64,000 nucleotides of DNA from Halomonas sp. THAF5a (GTDB lineage Bacteria; Pseudomonadota; Gammaproteobacteria; Pseudomonadales; Halomonadaceae). Positions 19,553 to 27,812 of the stretch are shown piece by piece; position 1 is the first letter of the stretch, and each line of letters begins with the position of its first letter. A program made the translations under genes and the position numbers. Location of the stretch: positions 2,852,001 to 2,916,000 of the forward strand of contig NZ_CP045417.1 of the NCBI RefSeq assembly GCF_009363755.1. Direction: 5' to 3'. Under the pieces are notes generated by a model. The model was given only the letters and a program-made list of their open reading frames with translations, did no database searches and was not told where the DNA came from.

Positions 19553-21576
19553 GCCGTCACCTCCTTGTCTGCCGGTGTCTCGGCGCCGGTCGCCTCGCCA
19601 CGCTCGAGCCGCGACTCGGTGGCCAGAAAGCGCACCAGGCGCAGCGTATCGGGGCTGTAGCAACCGGTCGGCGCGATATGCGCCGACTGCTCAGCATCCA
19701 GCGTACGGCGCTGTTCGGCGAGCAGCGTCAGCAGCGGCTCGATCAGCTCGGCCACTTCCCGACGGCTCTGCTCGCCGCGCTTGAGCGCGATGCCCGAATG
19801 GCGCAGTTCGGCCTCCAGCAGGGTGCGCATCAGCTCCTTCGCCGAATCGGTCGGGCGTTCCGCCAGGTTCGCGGGCAGCCGGTCGAGCAGCGCCATGGCC
19901 TTGTAGAAGAAGCGGTGGGTGAAGGCCGATTCCTGCTCACGGCGCAGGAAACGTGTCACCAGCACGGTAAGCCGGTTCTCGCCGTCCGCCAGCAGGTACT
20001 CCCAGGGCTGGCTCCACTCCAGATGTCGGCCGCCCGGCTTCCACACCCGCACCGCCAGGGCATCGCGCCCGGTACGCTCCTTGGCCACGTCATCCAGAAG
20101 AGAGTGGGCATCGCCCAGCACGAAGGTCAGCGGCAGGCGCATATGCGCGAACTGGATGCCCGCCGACAGGCTGGTGGTGATGCGCTGCGCGTCGTTCAGC
20201 GACCGGTTCTGCTCGGCAAAGCAGGCGCTGTAGTGGGCGCGAATCTCGCTGGCCATGTCGATCGCGTGATCCACCGAGGCCAGCGCCAGCACGTCGTCGC
20301 CGCCGGCATACACCAGAAAGCCATCGTGGCGCGCCACGATCGCCGGCACCCCGCGCGTAAAGGCGTTCAGCCCCGTGGAGATGGCGGTCTGCTTGTCGGA
20401 GTCGCTCATCTGGCTGCCGAGGCGGTCGCCATCCATGATCACCACCGCATAGAAGCTCGATGCCTCGGCCATGCCTGCCGTGTGTCGCAGGCGCTGCAGC
20501 GCCTTGAGGGTCTGGGCGGCGGCATCCGGCGCATCGAAGCGCCGTCCACCCTGCTCCAGCTGGGAGGCGTGGAATACCACGCCGTCCAGCCCGGAATACT
20601 CGGGACGCTGCCCCAACCGCCTGGCGGCCGCATACACCCCGGCCAGCGGGGTCCGGCACTCGGGAAAGCCCACTAGCTGCTCGGCGCCGTCGAAGAACGC
20701 CCCCAACGCCTCGCTGACGGCGGCATCGCCGGCGGCCTTTTCCAGCACCCGCCGGTACCAGGGCGCCGCGGCCAGATAGGGCACGGACGGCACGTTGGGG
20801 TTGAGCGCCCAGCCCTTCAGCGTCACGTCGTTATCCAGCGTGGTGGTCCAGCCCTCAAAGTGGCGCACGAAGCGACGCTTGACGAAGCCCAGCGCCGACA
20901 GGCACTCCCCCTCGCGTAGATCGGTCCAGCCTTGCCTAGGCTTCAAGGCATCGCGCAACGACGTCCAGAAGGCCTCGAGCCGCTTCCGGTCGGGGCGCTC
21001 CAGCCCGGAGAGCTCCTGCCAGCCACTCATCATCATGCACTTCACGCCCGGCTCGTCCGGCGCCATGTCACAACGCCAGTTCTTGCGCCGATCCAGCAGG
21101 TCGCTGCGCTGTGGCTCGTCGGTCAAACACCAGCTGATCTCCCAGAACCGGCTGAGCTGGCGAAACCAGATCGCCCGGGTGGTCGCTAGCTGCTCATCGA
21201 GCAGGTGCGGTGCCAGATCCTGGTCCCAGACGGTCTTGCACAGCGCCAGCCAGGCCTGCTGCATGGCCCGGACCACCGCCTCGGGGTCGAAGTCCTCGCC
21301 GACCCGCGCGCCCAGTGCCTTGAAACGGTTCGGTACGCTGCCCTGGTGCGGAGCCTCCCCCTCCCCGGCCTGGCCCTGCATCGCCTTCAGGAAGGCATCG
21401 TCGGGGATCGGAAACTCGATCTCGCCGCCCTGCGCGCGAACGCTGAGCATCGCCACGCTGGACAACCAGGAGAGCAGGAAGGAGCCGGCCCAGAAGTCGC
21501 GGGTGCGCCGCGCCTGGGCGACGAAACCCTGCACCGGCCCCAGGGTGAGATGAAAATACTGATCGCGCTGGCTCAT
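19549..21576 (-). CDS. cas10: Type III-B Cas10 (Cmr2), no HD domain, cyclase motif intact
   Basis: Cas10 is the large subunit that makes cyclic oligoadenylates from ATP when target RNA binds. The 675-residue product starts directly with LTLGPVQGFVAQARRTRDFW, the usual start of the first palm-like domain. There is therefore no N-terminal HD ssDNA nuclease domain, and the protein is shorter than full-length Cas10. The second palm has MDGDRLG (381-387) and a complete GGDD (425-428), so cyclase activity is expected. C169 and C180 may be what is left of the zinc site. It overlaps cmr1 and cmr3 by ATGA on both sides. Confidence 0.93.
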   Translation of the reverse strand: MSQRDQYFHLTLGPVQGFVAQARRTRDFWAGSFLLSWLSSVAMLSVRAQGGEIEFPIPDDAFLKAMQGQAGEGEAPHQGSVPNRFKALGARVGEDFDPEAVVRAMQQAWLALCKTVWDQDLAPHLLDEQLATTRAIWFRQLSRFWEISWCLTDEPQRSDLLDRRKNWRCDMAPDEPGVKCMMMSGWQELSGLERPDRKRLEAFWTSLRDALKPRQGWTDLREGECLSALGFVKRRFVRHFEGWTTTLDNDVTLKGWALNPNVPSVPYLAAAPWYRRVLEKAAGDAAVSEALGAFFDGAEQLVGFPECRTPLAGVYAAARRLGQRPEYSGLDGVVFHASQLEQGGRRFDAPDAAAQTLKALQRLRHTAGMAEASSFYAVVIMDGDRLGSQMSDSDKQTAISTGLNAFTRGVPAIVARHDGFLVYAGGDDVLALASVDHAIDMASEIRAHYSACFAEQNRSLNDAQRITTSLSAGIQFAHMRLPLTFVLGDAHSLLDDVAKERTGRDALAVRVWKPGGRHLEWSQPWEYLLADGENRLTVLVTRFLRREQESAFTHRFFYKAMALLDRLPANLAERPTDSAKELMRTLLEAELRHSGIALKRGEQSRREVAELIEPLLTLLAEQRRTLDAEQSAHIAPTGCYSPDTLRLVRFLATESRLERGEATGAETPADKEVTA

Positions 21577-22604
21577 AGCAGCCGCTCCGTGGCCTGTGAG
21601 AAGTACAGCTTCAGCGGCTGGCCGAAGCCCTCGGGCTCGGTAACATCCGGGTGAAAGTCCGCCGGCAGCTCGGTCACCACCGGCAGGAAGGCGTCACCGA
21701 CCGGATGCACGTGCATAAGGAAGGGGCTGGCGCGGCGCCTGCGTGAATCGACCCCCACCAGAGGCAGGCCGAACACCACCTTGGTCTTTCCGCGCAGGCT
21801 CTTGCGCACTTCCTTATAGGGAGCTTCAAGCTTGCCGATGGCGGCCCGGCCACTGGGGGCCGTGGCGAAGGCATGACAGCGTGCCTGCTGCGACCAGGCG
21901 GTAAAGGGCGGGCGGCTATCGGGCCAGGAGCCATCGCCTAGCGCTGCCGACAGCCGGTCGCGATAGTCCGCCAGGCTCGTCACCGCCATCGGCTCACCGT
22001 CCAGCTCGGTGAGCGCCACACTGCCGAAGCCTCGCCGAGCCCGACTACCCAGGCCTCCCAGCAGTCCCCAAAGCGTCAACGCCTGGCGCAGCTGATGAAT
22101 GTCCCCGTCCTTCGTATCGGCCTTGAAGGCCAGCGAGAGGCGAAAGGATTGGTCTTCGGCCAGGGCGGTACGATGCGGCGCCTCCCTGGAGCCCCAGAGC
22201 CCATAGCCCAGGTAGCCGCCCTGACTATTGCCATCCCTGGGCCAGTCGCTGACCGTGGCCATGTCCGACGGCTGGCTGACGCCTAGTCGAAACAGCCCCT
22301 GACCGCCCTCCTCCTGCTGGTCGTTCGAGCGCCTCGCAGCGAGACCAAACAGACGCGCCTCCTCACGGTGCAAGCGCTGAAGCGCGGCGTCAGTGTTGCC
22401 CCGCTCAGCCTCCCGCATCCGCCCCCAGTTGAGTGCGCGCCACCAGAAGCGCAGCGCGCCCTTGATCGAGGGCGGGCGCACGCTCTCCGCCCGCTGGGTA
22501 CCATCACCGAGAAACATCGGCGTCACGATGCTGAATGTTGCCTCCAGGCGGCGCGGCGTGTGCGACGTCAGTTCGGCGCGCCACCGCTCAATCGTTTCAT
22601 CCAT
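21573..22604 (-). CDS. cmr1: Type III-B subunit Cmr1
   Basis: Cmr1 is a double-RAMP subunit at the 3' end of the crRNA. I start it at MDETIERWRAEL (343 residues), preceded by the ribosome binding site AGGAG at 6 bases. The conserved opening FSIVTPMFLGDG (25-36) and PPSIKGALRFWWRAL (44-58) are present. GLWGSREAPH and the Gly-rich GGLGSRARRGFGS of the second RAMP follow. It overlaps the cas10 start by four bases. An upstream in-frame ATG at 22664 would add 20 residues with no family similarity. Confidence 0.91.
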   Translation of the reverse strand: MDETIERWRAELTSHTPRRLEATFSIVTPMFLGDGTQRAESVRPPSIKGALRFWWRALNWGRMREAERGNTDAALQRLHREEARLFGLAARRSNDQQEEGGQGLFRLGVSQPSDMATVSDWPRDGNSQGGYLGYGLWGSREAPHRTALAEDQSFRLSLAFKADTKDGDIHQLRQALTLWGLLGGLGSRARRGFGSVALTELDGEPMAVTSLADYRDRLSAALGDGSWPDSRPPFTAWSQQARCHAFATAPSGRAAIGKLEAPYKEVRKSLRGKTKVVFGLPLVGVDSRRRRASPFLMHVHPVGDAFLPVVTELPADFHPDVTEPEGFGQPLKLYFSQATERLL

Positions 22605-22673
22605 GCCCTGCTCCTGAGCCAGGCCGTGCCGACCCCTGCCGACGTCGGTGGCCATAGGTTCCATATTCTGTCG

Positions 22674-23885
22674 TTATTCCGAGATAGCGACTTGCTCATC
22701 TCGCAGCAGCAGGCCATAGCCACCGCCGCGGGTTGTTCTGGTCAGATGCCGCCCCTGGGCATCGAACACCTGCTGGATCTTGAGGCAGCGTGCCAGCGCG
22801 TCGGGCAGTGCCTCGGCCAGGCGCCGGTTGATACGCGTGGTGGCCTGGGCCACATCGAGCCCCAGGCGCATGCTGGCCTCGAAATCCACCGGGCGGATAC
22901 CAGCATCTTCCAGCACGCCTTCGTAATGATCGAGCCACTGCGCCAACTGTTCGCGGTAGCCAAGCGCGGGCTCCAGCGGCAGCGGCAGGCTGCGCGCCAG
23001 CTGCATCATCAGGCAGCGGCCAAGGTGCTCGCTGCCGCCTTCGCTGCTGCGGCGCAGGCTGGCATCTCCGGCGCGCGTTGCCTCGGCCACTGCCTGATAC
23101 CAGCTCCAGTCGAAGCGGCTGGCAAACGTCACCCGGCCCAGGCAGCGCTGGGTATCGCGGAGCTCCAGGCACATCTCGGCCGCATGCCAGACCGCACGAA
23201 TGGTCTCGGGGCGCTGCCCCAGGTTGATCAGATCGACCAGCCGGCGAAAGCTCAGGTCACCCCCCGAGGCACGCAGTGCGCCGGGGAGATGCCCCCGCTG
23301 ACGAATGAAGGGAATGTCCGCCAGGTTGATCCGAGCGTCGCGCATATCGAGTACGGTGCCATCGCGCAGCGTGATGAGGTGGCTCTCGCGGGTGGGAAAG
23401 TAGAAATCGGGATGATTCTCGAAGCCCTCGCTGACCAGCACGTGGGACATGCGATCCTGGGGGCGGCCAAACAGGCTCATGGCATAGCCCAGGTAGAAGG
23501 TCATGGTCTTGCGGCCACCGGCTATGGAGGCATGCAGGGCGCAGTCGTCGTTGGCGGTCAGGTGCCGCACCCGCTCCATGATGTAGTCGGCCAGCGCCTC
23601 ATGATCATCCAGGGTGCGGGCATCATCTACCGGCACCCCGTCGGCGCCCGGCACCTGGTGGATCGTTACCTGCTCTGGCGTCAGCGACGGCTTGCCAAGC
23701 GCCTCGCACAGCCTGGCCAGATGCTCCTGGTCGAACAGGCCCGCCTTCACCCGCTCAGCGCCCTGGCGGGTGGTAATGATCTCCACGCGATCCGGCCAGG
23801 GCTCGCCCTTCTCCACCAGGCCGTAGAGCGTCTCGGTCACCACCTGGGGCGTCATGCCCGTTACCGCCAGCAGTATGGACTCCAT
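22674..23885 (-). CDS. CARF-domain CRISPR protein, NE0113 family
   Basis: The 403-residue product begins MESILLAVTGMTPQVVTETL and has ASIAGGRKTMTFYLGYAM (residues 119-136) and HPDFYFPT. These are hallmarks of the CRISPR-associated NE0113 family (TIGR02584), which contains a CARF-type cyclic-oligoadenylate sensor. GGRKTM corresponds to the ligand-binding loop of CARF domains. The C-terminal half (about 205-403) is helical and shows no convincing HEPN, PD-(D/E)XK or DNA-binding motif, so it could be a sensor, regulator or ring nuclease. The start is set by the family N terminus; an upstream ATG at 23918 is rejected. It is the second gene of the cmr operon. Confidence 0.85.
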   Translation of the reverse strand: MESILLAVTGMTPQVVTETLYGLVEKGEPWPDRVEIITTRQGAERVKAGLFDQEHLARLCEALGKPSLTPEQVTIHQVPGADGVPVDDARTLDDHEALADYIMERVRHLTANDDCALHASIAGGRKTMTFYLGYAMSLFGRPQDRMSHVLVSEGFENHPDFYFPTRESHLITLRDGTVLDMRDARINLADIPFIRQRGHLPGALRASGGDLSFRRLVDLINLGQRPETIRAVWHAAEMCLELRDTQRCLGRVTFASRFDWSWYQAVAEATRAGDASLRRSSEGGSEHLGRCLMMQLARSLPLPLEPALGYREQLAQWLDHYEGVLEDAGIRPVDFEASMRLGLDVAQATTRINRRLAEALPDALARCLKIQQVFDAQGRHLTRTTRGGGYGLLLRDEQVAISE

Positions 23886-23949
23886 GGCTCTCCTCCCTGA
23901 TGGCCAGTTGCGATTCAAACTCTACTTCATGAGCAGGTAATTCAACACG

Positions 23950-24183
23950 TCAATAGTCGTAGCCAGCCTGCCAGTCCTCATGCTCGGCGGTAGCCGTGAA
24001 AATATCGTCGGCACAGCCGGAGGCATTGACCAAGCTGGCGTTGGTGTCGTGTTCGAAGTTCTCGCTTCCTTCGTAGTCATAGCCGGTGTAATTCGTGATC
24101 ACCTGTTTCTCATCTGCCCACTCCGGCACATAGGGGAGCACGCTGGGGGCTTCGGGAAACGCATCATCGGAGAATCGACTCAT
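23950..24183 (-). CDS. Small, very acidic protein of unknown function
   Basis: I do not recognise this 77-residue protein. It has 17 Asp/Glu against one Arg, one Lys and two His, so its net charge is near -15. It is rich in Tyr, Trp and Phe, and a GYDY motif occurs twice: residues 34-37 and at the very C terminus. No signal peptide or membrane segment is seen. An AGGTG ribosome binding site lies 10 bases before the ATG, buried in an 11-bp hairpin (24188-24226). It is the first gene of the cmr operon, 64 bases before the NE0113 protein. Its charge pattern resembles nucleic-acid mimics, but that is speculation. Confidence 0.6.
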   Translation of the reverse strand: MSRFSDDAFPEAPSVLPYVPEWADEKQVITNYTGYDYEGSENFEHDTNASLVNASGCADDIFTATAEHEDWQAGYDY

Positions 24184-24187
24184 GGTG

Positions 24188-24226
24188 TGGCACCTCGTCG
24201 TGGCAACGCCTGATTACGAGGTGCCA
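24188..24226 (-). promoter_or_regulatory. Hairpin masking the ribosome binding site of the acidic gene
   Basis: Arms at 24188-24198 and 24216-24226 are perfectly complementary over 11 bp (on the minus strand TGGCACCTCGT and ACGAGGTGCCA) with a 17-base loop. The downstream arm holds the GAGGTG Shine-Dalgarno of the gene starting at 24183. Folding would block its translation. There is no T run, so it is not a terminator. Confidence 0.6.
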
Positions 24227-24325
24227 ATCCTGGCAGAAAGCCCGGGCGAGGCGGCCGGGGCAAATTTTCGGTGCTGATTCGCCCGCCATGCAGCCCGAAC
24301 CGTCATGGAAACTGGCCGGATGACC

Positions 24326-24408
24326 TTACTGCCGCAGTAATCGAGGGGGTAATTGCATGTGAGTCACATCGGCAATCTAACTCACGCCTTGGCTTACTAC
24401 CGTAGTAA
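24326..24408. promoter_or_regulatory. Three operator-like palindromes upstream of the cmr operon
   Basis: Palindromes with one central unpaired base lie at 24326-24340 (TTACTGC-C-GCAGTAA), 24357-24369 (ATGTGA-G-TCACAT) and 24394-24408 (TTACTAC-C-GTAGTAA). The outer two share TTACTRC-C-GYAGTAA, and the last extends to 10-bp arms (24391-24411). They sit between the first repeat of the array and the acidic gene, where the operon promoter should be. I could not fix a -35/-10 pair. Confidence 0.55.
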
Positions 24409-24414
24409 GCCTTG

Positions 24415-27333
24415 CACTTACTCCTTGGGAAGCCAGGGAAATAGTCGGACCTCTCTGGTCTACGTCAACATCACCCGCAACAAGTCTTAATCTCTTGGAA
24501 GTCAGGGAAGCGATCGGACGCATCATCGGCGAGGCGCCGAGCATGGAGAACGAGTCTTAACCCCTTGGAAGTCAGGGAAGCGATCGGACTGCAACCGCCC
24601 TTCAATCAAGCGTCCAGCGTGGCGTCTAAATCCCTTGGAAGTCAGGGAAGCGATCGGACAGAGCCGCAGGCCGCGCCCGACGATCTGCTGGGTCTTAATC
24701 CCTTGGAAGTCAGGGAAGCGATCGGACGTTTGTCCACTTCCCGGACACTACTGTGACCGTGTCTTAATCCCTTGGAAGTCAGGGAAGCGATCGGACCTAC
24801 CAGCAGGCGTTGGATGACAACTACTGGCCGTCTTAATCCCTTGGAAGTCAGGGAAGCGATCGGACCCCGCTGGATGGCTGAGCAGGGCCTCACCACCGGT
24901 CTTAATCCCTTGGAAGTCAGGGAAGCGATCGGACTCGCAAAAATGGGCGATTCGGTCACGGCGTCAGGTCTTAATCCCTTGGAAGTCAGGGAAGCGATCG
25001 GACTGTGCTCGTGTGCATTTTATGCACAAACAGGACTGTCTTAATCCCTTGGAAGTCAGGGAAGCGATCGGACCAAGGAGCCCTATCGACCCTTCAAGGC
25101 GCTGGGGTCTTAATCCCTTGGAAGTCAGGGAAGCGATCGGACAAAGCGTCTTCGTCACTTCCTGACAGCTTGCGCGTCTTAATCCCTTGGAAGTCAGGGA
25201 AGCGATCGGACCGACGACACCCTCAAGGTAGGCGTCAGAGACCGTCTTAATCCCTTGGAAGTCAGGGAAGCGATCGGACTGCCGCCACTGTACAGGCCGT
25301 GGCGTATGGTAAGTCTTAATCCCTTGGAAGTCAGGGAAGCGATCGGACCGTCAACCTGTGCCGGACGAACCGCATCGCCCGTCTTAATCCCTTGGAAGTC
25401 AGGGAAGCGATCGGACCTCTCGAATAGGCAAGCCGCCTCGCTCAGTCCGTCTTAATCCCTTGGAAGTCAGGGAAGCGATCGGACGGAGCTTCTGGTTCAG
25501 CAAGGACCGGAGGCGGAGTCTTAATCCCTTGGAAGTCAGGGAAGCGATCGGACCGAGGTCCAGGAGCACATGGACCCGATGCCGAGTCTTAATCCCTTGG
25601 AAGTCAGGGAAGCGATCGGACCGCCTGGAACGCGACGGCCTGCACTTGCGCTGGTCTTAATCCCTTGGAAGTCAGGGAAGCGATCGGACTCAAAAACTTT
25701 GCGAACACTCTCGGAGTCGTTGTCTTAATCCCTTGGAAGTCAGGGAAGCGATCGGACCTCGCACAATGTCAAGCGTTCGCGCATGACTTTGTCTTAATCC
25801 CTTGGAAGTCAGGGAAGCGATCGGACAAAGCGCCCAGCAAAGCCAAGCGGGGCCCCAAGTCTTAATCCCTTGGAAGTCAGGGAAGCGATCGGACGCATCA
25901 CCGGGGCGATGGTGCACTACGACCGTGTCTTAATCCCTTGGAAGTCAGGGAAGCGATCGGACTGACCCTCGATTCGAGATCACCGGCGTGGGGCGTCTTA
26001 ATCCCTTGGAAGTCAGGGAAGCGATCGGACCCCGCCGGCCGCTGGGATCGCCTCACCGACATCGTCTTAATCCCTTGGAAGTCAGGGAAGCGATCGGACC
26101 CGCTGACACGGTTGCGCAGCTTGGCCACGGTGGTCTTAATCCCTTGGAAGTCAGGGAAGCTATCGGACCCACCGGGAGGTTGGCGTCGGGCGGATCGGGG
26201 GGTCTTAATCCCTTGGAAGTCAGGGAAGCGATCGGACGGAGCATGGTTCACTCCACGGAGATGATGTTGGTCTTAATCCCTTGGAAGTCAGGGAAGCGAT
26301 CGGACACATCGCCATGTATGGTGAGGAGGCCAGCCAGGTCTTAATCCCTTGGAAGTCAGGGAAGCGATCGGACAGCCCAAGCACTCAAGCTGCTCGACCA
26401 GCAGCGTCTTAATCCCTTGGAAGTCAGGGAAGCGATCGGACACTGGGCGCGTGCAACGCCACCTTCAAAACCAGTCTTAATCCCTTGGAAGTCAGGGAAG
26501 CGATCGGACCTGTACCGCTCCACCATCACCCTGGCCTACCTGTCTTAATCCCTTGGAAGTCAGGGAAGCGATCGGACGTAGACCGTCTTGTAGGCCGCGG
26601 CCTGGACCGCGTCTTAATCCCTTGGAAGTCAGGGAAGCGATCGGACCCCGCCGGCCGCTGGGATCGCCTCACCGACATCGTCTTAATCCCTTGGAAGTCA
26701 GGGAAGCGATCGGACCGCATCGCCTGAGACCAGGGGCAACGGGCCTGCGTCTTAATCCCTTGGAAGTCAGGGAAGCGATCGGACGGAAGTCGCCCGCTGC
26801 CGGCATGGGCAGCACGGTCTTAATCCCTTGGAAGTCAGGGAAGCGATCGGACCACCCCCGGCGGGGTATGAGTGACACTCACTTGGTCTTAATCCCTTGG
26901 AAGTCAGGGAAGCGATCGGACCTACTAGGTTTTCATACACATCACCAAAGTTCGTCTTAATCCCTTGGAAGTCAGGGAAGCGATCGGACGTGAGAGAGAA
27001 GAGACTGAGGAAAGTGCCAACCGTCTTAATCCCTTGGAAGTCAGGGAAGCGATCGGACAGCTCTCGTAGACCAGTCGGATCGCCTCATCCGTCTTAATCC
27101 CTTGGAAGTCAGGGAAGCGATCGGACGCAGCTTCGATACGGGCCTGGCTGAGCGTGGCGTCTTAATCCCTTGGAAGTCAGGGAAGCGATCGGACGTCCAA
27201 GCTGGTGCGGGTCGATTGTTAAAGAGCGGTCTTAATCCCTTGGAAGTCAGGGAAGCGATCGGACCTTGGACGCACCCTTGCGGGTGATCACCTTGTCGTC
27301 TTAATCCCTTGGAAGTCAGGGAAGCGATCGGAC
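24415..27333 (-). CRISPR. CRISPR array, 43 repeats, type III-B
   Basis: There are 43 repeats of 36 bp and 42 spacers of 32-34 bp. On the plus strand the repeat starts GTCTTAATCCCTTGGAAG and ends GGGAAGCGATCGGAC. On the minus strand it ends in ATTAAGAC, close to the ATTGAAAC-type 5' tags of type III crRNAs, so transcription is on the minus strand. The leader is therefore at the high-coordinate end, next to cas2. The far end shows decay. The first repeat (24415-24450) is badly degenerate, and those at 24484, 24554 and 24624 each carry one change; one internal repeat (26133) also has one change. Spacer 26031-26063 is repeated exactly at 26647-26679. Confidence 0.98.
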
Positions 27334-27456
27334 CGCAGATTGAAAAACAATCCTTATCTATCAATAAGTTATTTCCTGCACGGCAACGATCGAAAAGCGA
27401 CCAACAGGTTGGCTAATTTTTGACCAACCACCGCACTGCCGAGGTTCTGACTGCGC
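27334..27456 (-). promoter_or_regulatory. CRISPR leader
   Basis: This is an AT-rich stretch between the leader-proximal repeat and the cas2 stop. It includes a CCAACAGGTTGG palindrome (27401-27412) and runs such as CTAATTTTTGACC. Its position at the non-degenerate end beside cas1-cas2 marks it as the integration-side leader. I cannot assign the promoter hexamers with confidence. Confidence 0.75.
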
Positions 27457-27468
27457 TATTAAAGAGCA
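27457..27468 (-). promoter_or_regulatory. boxA antitermination element upstream of the array
   Basis: The minus strand reads TGCTCTTTAATA, 11 of 12 bases identical to the E. coli rrn boxA TGCTCTTTAACA. It spans the cas2 stop codon and lies about 120 bases before the first repeat in the direction of array transcription. boxA elements ahead of CRISPR arrays are known to recruit Nus factors and block premature Rho termination. Confidence 0.65.
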
Positions 27469-27797
27469 TCTCCCTTGGAAGCATCATGCCGGACTGGCTG
27501 TTGGAGTTCAAACCGCGGGGCGGCCTCATCAATGACGCCGCTGGGCAACGGCAGATTCCCCCACCAGAGTATGCCCTGCCCCATCCTGACAGGATAACCA
27601 CGCACATCATCCACCTCTGCTTTGATCAGGGCGCGCAGGCGCCGCTGTAGTTCCCGCAGCTGTCGATGATCGCCCTGCCAGGCGAATACCGACTCCTGCA
27701 GCGCGTAGCCGCAGGTCCGAAGTAGACGCTGCACCTTGCGCAGCCGCCGTGGTTCTCGAATGTCGTAGGCGATGACATACCACTGTACCTCGCTCAT
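27459..27797 (-). CDS. cas2: Cas2, first copy (leader-side)
   Basis: Cas2 dimers bridge Cas1 dimers in the spacer integrase. The 112-residue product has the ferredoxin-like N terminus WYVIAYDI with Asp12 at the usual metal position. RLLRTCGYALQESVFAW, the canonical second segment, follows. The C-terminal ~25 residues extend past the normal Cas2 core. It is the last gene of the Toprim-cas2-cas1-cas2 operon, 15 bases after cas1. Its final codons overlap a boxA element. It is clearly diverged from the second cas2 at 28771. Confidence 0.92.
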   Translation of the reverse strand: MSEVQWYVIAYDIREPRRLRKVQRLLRTCGYALQESVFAWQGDHRQLRELQRRLRALIKAEVDDVRGYPVRMGQGILWWGNLPLPSGVIDEAAPRFELQQPVRHDASKGDAL

Positions 27798-27812
27798 CGC
27801 TTCTGCCCCCCA

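Noticed and set aside
22674..23885. Possible HEPN R-x4-6-H motif (RTLDDH, residues 90-95) in the NE0113 protein
   Set aside because: It lies in the N-terminal CARF region, not in a C-terminal helical HEPN domain, so it is probably chance.
24565..27364. Many short frames repeating MEVREAIG or RFPDFQGIKT
   Set aside because: They are translations of the CRISPR repeat in different frames, not genes.
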